From positions 1 through 22,894 of the IMG/VR virus record IMGVR_UViG_3300047388_000079: a stretch of DNA of 22,894 nt. One strand, given 5' to 3'. Positions 20,306-22,894 of this stretch are shown one piece after another (the first letter of the stretch is position 1; the number at the start of each line of letters is the position of its first letter). The position numbers and the translations under genes are program-made. The notes under the pieces are model-generated. The model did no database searches, was not told where the DNA came from, and worked only from the letters and a program-made list of their open reading frames with translations. This DNA comes from a virus.

Positions 20306-22894
20306 TCGCCGACGACGAAGAACTACCGGCTGCTCCCGATCAGCCAGACCCCTACGAAGCGGAGCTTGACCGGAGTATCTTTGCGCCGCCGCCCGCAGAA
20401 CCGGAGCCGGCGGCGCCGATCGAGCAGACGATAAGCTCGCCCACCGCCGAGCAGCTCTACGCCCCGGCGCAGGCGCTGGCCAACAAGCCACTACCCAGCG
20501 ACGAAGAATTATTAGCTCCCCAGGCGCCGTCGAAAGAACCGCCCAAGGGGGTGCAGTGGGCTGGTGACGCATTCACGATAAACCAGCCTCCAACCGCAGC
20601 AGCGTCGGATAAGGAACCACTACCGCCTAAGGGGGTGCAGTGGGCCGGGGATGCGTTCACGCTGGGGACACCATCGCCAGAGAAACCCGCCGAAAAACGC
20701 AGCATCTTTATGGAGCCTGTGGTCGGGGCAGCGCGCGGTATCACCAGCACGGCACTCGATCTGGTGAACGTGTTCAACACCGTCGAGCGGAAGCTTGGCG
20801 ACTGGACGGGTAGTGATTTCTTCAAGAACCTGGCATCTGCCGATCAAGAGCTGACCGATACGATCCAGAAGAAAACTCAAACGGCGCTGGCGCCTACCGT
20901 CGCGGGTCTTGAAGACGTCATTAAAGATCCGTCGGCCTCGAACATCGCGCGCTACGGGCTGGGCAAGTTCGGCGAAGTCCTGCCGATGATCGCCGAGTAC
21001 GTCTATGCCGGCGTGCCGGCGATGGTCATCGCTGGTATTATGACCGGCGCTGACAAGGCGGCGCGCGAGAACAACGGCGATTACGGCGCGACCATGACCG
21101 GCGGGTTCGTCGGTGGGGTGGTGGCTGGCGCCAAGGCGCCGTTCCTTGCAGGCGCCGCCGGTAAAAGTCTGGTCGAGAACGTCACCCGCTCGATGATCGG
21201 CATGCCGCTTATCACGACGGCTCAGGTAATGGCTGAGCCGCTGCCTAAGACGGTAGCGACCGGAAAATATGAACCGCCGACTTGGGGGCAGATCGCCGAC
21301 GCGGCAGTGAGCGGTGCGATTGGCGGCGTGGCGGGGGGTGTTCATGGTTATTACCATGGCCGTACTCCGGCGGAAGGGCCACCGGTCGAGGGAGGAGGTA
21401 CCGGCGGCCGGGATCCCGACCACGAAGCGGCGATCAAGGAGGCGATGGGCGAGCCGGCGCCATTGCAACTAACCGGGCCGCCGGACCGTCTGGCGCTGCC
21501 AGCGCCCTCTCTCGAAAACCGCGCGCCGGTACCGGATGTCATTCCTGCCGGCCCGCCGCCGGCGCCGCCACCAGCTCCGAGAACTCCCGAGCAGTTGGCG
21601 ATGGATGTGGAGGAGCCCCCTAGGGCTCCTCCTCCGACTGCCCCTGCCGCGCCCGCCGCGCGCCCGCCAGAGCAGCTCGAGCTTCCGGGCGGTGCACCAC
21701 AGCAGTTGGGGCTTCCCCGCGCTCCTGAGGCCCCGCTGGCGCCTGCTGCCCCGTTGGAGCAGCCGGTGCAGCAGCGCTTACCGCTGGTCGAGCCAGAGGC
21801 ACGCCAGGGCGAGCTGCCGGTTACCGCGCCGCAACAGGAGAGGCTGCCGCTTACCGGCGAGGAACCATACACTGGGCGCCCGACTGCGCCGCTGGCACCG
21901 GAACCCGAAGAGATTGCCGCCGCCAGGGCGGCGCCGGAAGAACCGCCAATACGTCCGCCACTGGGCCCGACGCCGCAGGGCGAGCCCGGCTGGACCGTCG
22001 AGCGCGATCACACCGGGCCCGGCTACGTCGTTAAGAACGCCGATGGCAATGTGATTGCGGTCGGGGATACCGCCGAGCAGGCGATGCAGTTCGCCCGTGC
22101 CCGGTCGCGCGACCAGACCGCTGCCGCTGCGGAAAGCGCCGCGCGAGCAGCTGAGGCAGAAGCCTCAGCTGCTCGCCAGCCGGGGCGCCTAGTCAAAGCC
22201 GAGGAGGCTCCCCCCACTACCGTAGTGGAACCGGCTAAGCCCAGCGGCGGGATGAACCGGGGCAATTTGATCGGTAAGCTGATCGATCTCGGCCAGGACG
22301 CACAGTCGCTGCGCCGCATGAAGATCGGCGAGCTGCGCGACGCCTACGACCAGGCGGTTGCACAACCAACAGAAGCTCCTGCCGAGGCTGCCCCGGCAAA
22401 GCCTGCCACGGTCGGGGAGCAGCTGAAGACCAAGCGCCAGGTTGAGAAGGCGCGCCTGGCCGAGCAGACCACAGGTCTACGCAAGAAGGGTCAGGCGTTT
22501 GTCAGCGAGGGTGAAAGCCTACCAGCTAAGGAGGAACTACCCGCAGCTAAGCCCGAGCCCCGCCGATCGCGCATGGCTGAGGAGGCGCGCGCTGAGGTTG
22601 AAGCACAGCCCACGCGTTTCGAGCCGGAAGCAGCTGCTGCGGAAGAAGCTGCCGAGCCAGCAACCAAGGAACGATCGACGAAGACCACCAACCTGCCGCG
22701 CATCGCCGAGGATCTGGTGGGCGACATCCTGTCGGGTGAGAAGACCCACCAGGAAGCTCACGAAACCTATGGGGTCGAGAAGCCGGGGCGTGGCAACAAG
22801 CGCACCTATCCCGAGATCGCTGACTACATCGAAGACCGAGTGAACGCAGCGACCGACGAGACCGGCAAATACCAGCCGAAGATAAAGACCATGG
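20302..22894 (+). CDS. Giant virion/ejection protein, 3' partial (at least 864 aa)
   Basis: Starts with ATG at 20302 overlapping the upstream stop (ATGA) and is open to the right edge, so its true length is unknown. Residues 1-135 are acidic and Pro/Ala-rich, with two copies of PKGVQWAGDAFT at residues about 81-92 and 109-120. Residues about 221-350 hold hydrophobic Gly/Ala-rich segments (YVYAGVPAMVIAGIMTGA, GGFVGGVVAGAKAPFLAGAA, AAVSGAIGGVAGGVHG), plausible membrane-inserting helices for an ejection conduit. Residues about 390-560 are Pro/Gln low complexity. Residues about 560-590 form a small β-strand unit (GWTVERDHTGPGYVVKNADG). After that come charged coiled-coil stretches and a helical block near 790-850. 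No enzymatic domain is visible before the edge; such phage proteins often carry several domains further on. Confidence 0.75.
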   Translation, partial: MIADDEELPAAPDQPDPYEAELDRSIFAPPPAEPEPAAPIEQTISSPTAEQLYAPAQALANKPLPSDEELLAPQAPSKEPPKGVQWAGDAFTINQPPTAAASDKEPLPPKGVQWAGDAFTLGTPSPEKPAEKRSIFMEPVVGAARGITSTALDLVNVFNTVERKLGDWTGSDFFKNLASADQELTDTIQKKTQTALAPTVAGLEDVIKDPSASNIARYGLGKFGEVLPMIAEYVYAGVPAMVIAGIMTGADKAARENNGDYGATMTGGFVGGVVAGAKAPFLAGAAGKSLVENVTRSMIGMPLITTAQVMAEPLPKTVATGKYEPPTWGQIADAAVSGAIGGVAGGVHGYYHGRTPAEGPPVEGGGTGGRDPDHEAAIKEAMGEPAPLQLTGPPDRLALPAPSLENRAPVPDVIPAGPPPAPPPAPRTPEQLAMDVEEPPRAPPPTAPAAPAARPPEQLELPGGAPQQLGLPRAPEAPLAPAAPLEQPVQQRLPLVEPEARQGELPVTAPQQERLPLTGEEPYTGRPTAPLAPEPEEIAAARAAPEEPPIRPPLGPTPQGEPGWTVERDHTGPGYVVKNADGNVIAVGDTAEQAMQFARARSRDQTAAAAESAARAAEAEASAARQPGRLVKAEEAPPTTVVEPAKPSGGMNRGNLIGKLIDLGQDAQSLRRMKIGELRDAYDQAVAQPTEAPAEAAPAKPATVGEQLKTKRQVEKARLAEQTTGLRKKGQAFVSEGESLPAKEELPAAKPEPRRSRMAEEARAEVEAQPTRFEPEAAAAEEAAEPATKERSTKTTNLPRIAEDLVGDILSGEKTHQEAHETYGVEKPGRGNKRTYPEIADYIEDRVNAATDETGKYQPKIKTM
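20542..20661 (+). repeat. Duplicated short motif PKGVQWAGDAFT
   Basis: Two copies, starting at 20542 and 20626, with an 84-nt (28-residue) period. The motif residues are identical in both, while the nucleotides differ at several third positions, so the protein motif rather than the DNA seems to be conserved. Confidence 0.75.
21610..21631. repeat. 9-bp inverted repeat in the giant ejection gene
   Basis: GAGGAGCCC (21610-21618) pairs with GGGCTCCTC (21623-21631) around a 4-nt loop. It lies in a Pro-rich coding stretch, so codon composition may explain part of it. Confidence 0.55.
22143..22176. repeat. Perfect 15-bp inverted repeat in the giant ejection gene
   Basis: GCGAGCAGCTGAGGC (22143-22157) and its exact reverse complement (22162-22176) flank a 4-nt AGAA loop, giving a very stable RNA hairpin inside coding sequence. 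It encodes an Ala/Glu helix (RAAEAEASAAR). It lies 38 bp upstream of dispersed palindrome copy 5. Confidence 0.85.
22214..22228. repeat. Dispersed palindrome copy 5 (CCACTACCGTAGTGG)
   Basis: A 15-bp palindrome with a central C in the giant ejection gene, read as Pro-Thr-Thr-Val-Val-Glu, the same frame as the other three coding copies. It contains the 13 bp of copy 1 (787-799) exactly. Confidence 0.9.

Noticed and set aside
20317-20630. Extra half-sites such as CTACCGG or CCACTACC (20322, 20488, 20617)
   Set aside because: They lack the second half of the palindrome, occur in different frames, and are explained by Leu-Pro codon pairs in Pro-rich sequence.
20620-21468. 282-codon open frame on the minus strand
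   Set aside because: It lies wholly opposite the giant ejection gene, is rich in Arg/His, has no recognisable domain or ribosome site, and no neighbour on the same strand. It is a GC-driven shadow frame.
787-22228. Dispersed palindromes as insertion-sequence ends or CRISPR repeats
   Set aside because: Spacing is irregular (2.6 to 8.6 kb), there is no transposase between copies, no target-site duplication is visible, and there are no short regular spacers.

Overview
The window is one contiguous stretch of the virion-structure module of a tailed phage (Caudoviricetes), most likely a podovirus or a related prophage infecting a high-GC proteobacterium. Three things point this way: an HK97-fold coat protein, followed by head-tail adaptor and fibre genes, followed by a run of very large Ala/Gln/Pro-rich ejection ('internal virion') proteins. 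No tape measure, sheath or tail-tube genes are visible. The host cannot be fixed from this sequence. All genes lie on the plus strand and almost all touch or overlap their neighbours (ATGA, TGATG or 11-nt overlaps), so the region reads as one translationally coupled late operon. The longest gene-free stretch is 783-849, which holds a terminator-like hairpin. I see no tRNA, rRNA, CRISPR array, integrase, transposase or reverse transcriptase.

Layout. (1) 3-782: major capsid protein, 5' truncated by the window edge. (2) 787-830: strong GC hairpin after the capsid gene. (3) 850-2018: a 53-aa double-membrane-span protein, a DUF6682-like adaptor and a connector-type structural protein. (4) 2008-4502: a fibre-tail adaptor-like protein and a fibre with a self-cleaving Peptidase_S74 chaperone domain. 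(5) 4502-5937: a cluster of small accessory genes: a 68-aa conserved-type protein, a 73-aa disordered protein, a 67-aa protein resembling the Acb2/Tad1 cyclic-nucleotide sponge hairpin, an Ig-like protein and a 48-aa DUF6496-like protein. (6) 5938-7680: a 580-aa tail structural protein. (7) 7680-14234: a fibre array of five fibre genes or stubs and two small companion proteins, with clear paralogous duplication. (8) 14224-14682: a GNAT-fold protein. (9) 14682-22894: the ejection module: an Ala/Gly-rich protein ending in an S74-like motif, a virion murein hydrolase, a 1041-aa protein with a degenerate lytic-transglycosylase domain, and a giant protein running off the right edge.

The genes fit one job: build the head, close it with adaptors and a short tail, decorate it with several alternative receptor-binding fibres, and load a murein-piercing ejectosome. 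The fibre region looks modular. Three kinds of N-terminal module recur with different C-terminal receptor or chaperone domains.

The two signals I rate highest are: (a) a near-perfect palindrome, CCACTACC(G)GTAGTGG, occurring five times across the window, four times inside genes and always in the same reading frame; and (b) the Acb2/Tad1-like small protein, a candidate anti-CBASS/anti-Thoeris factor embedded in the structural operon.
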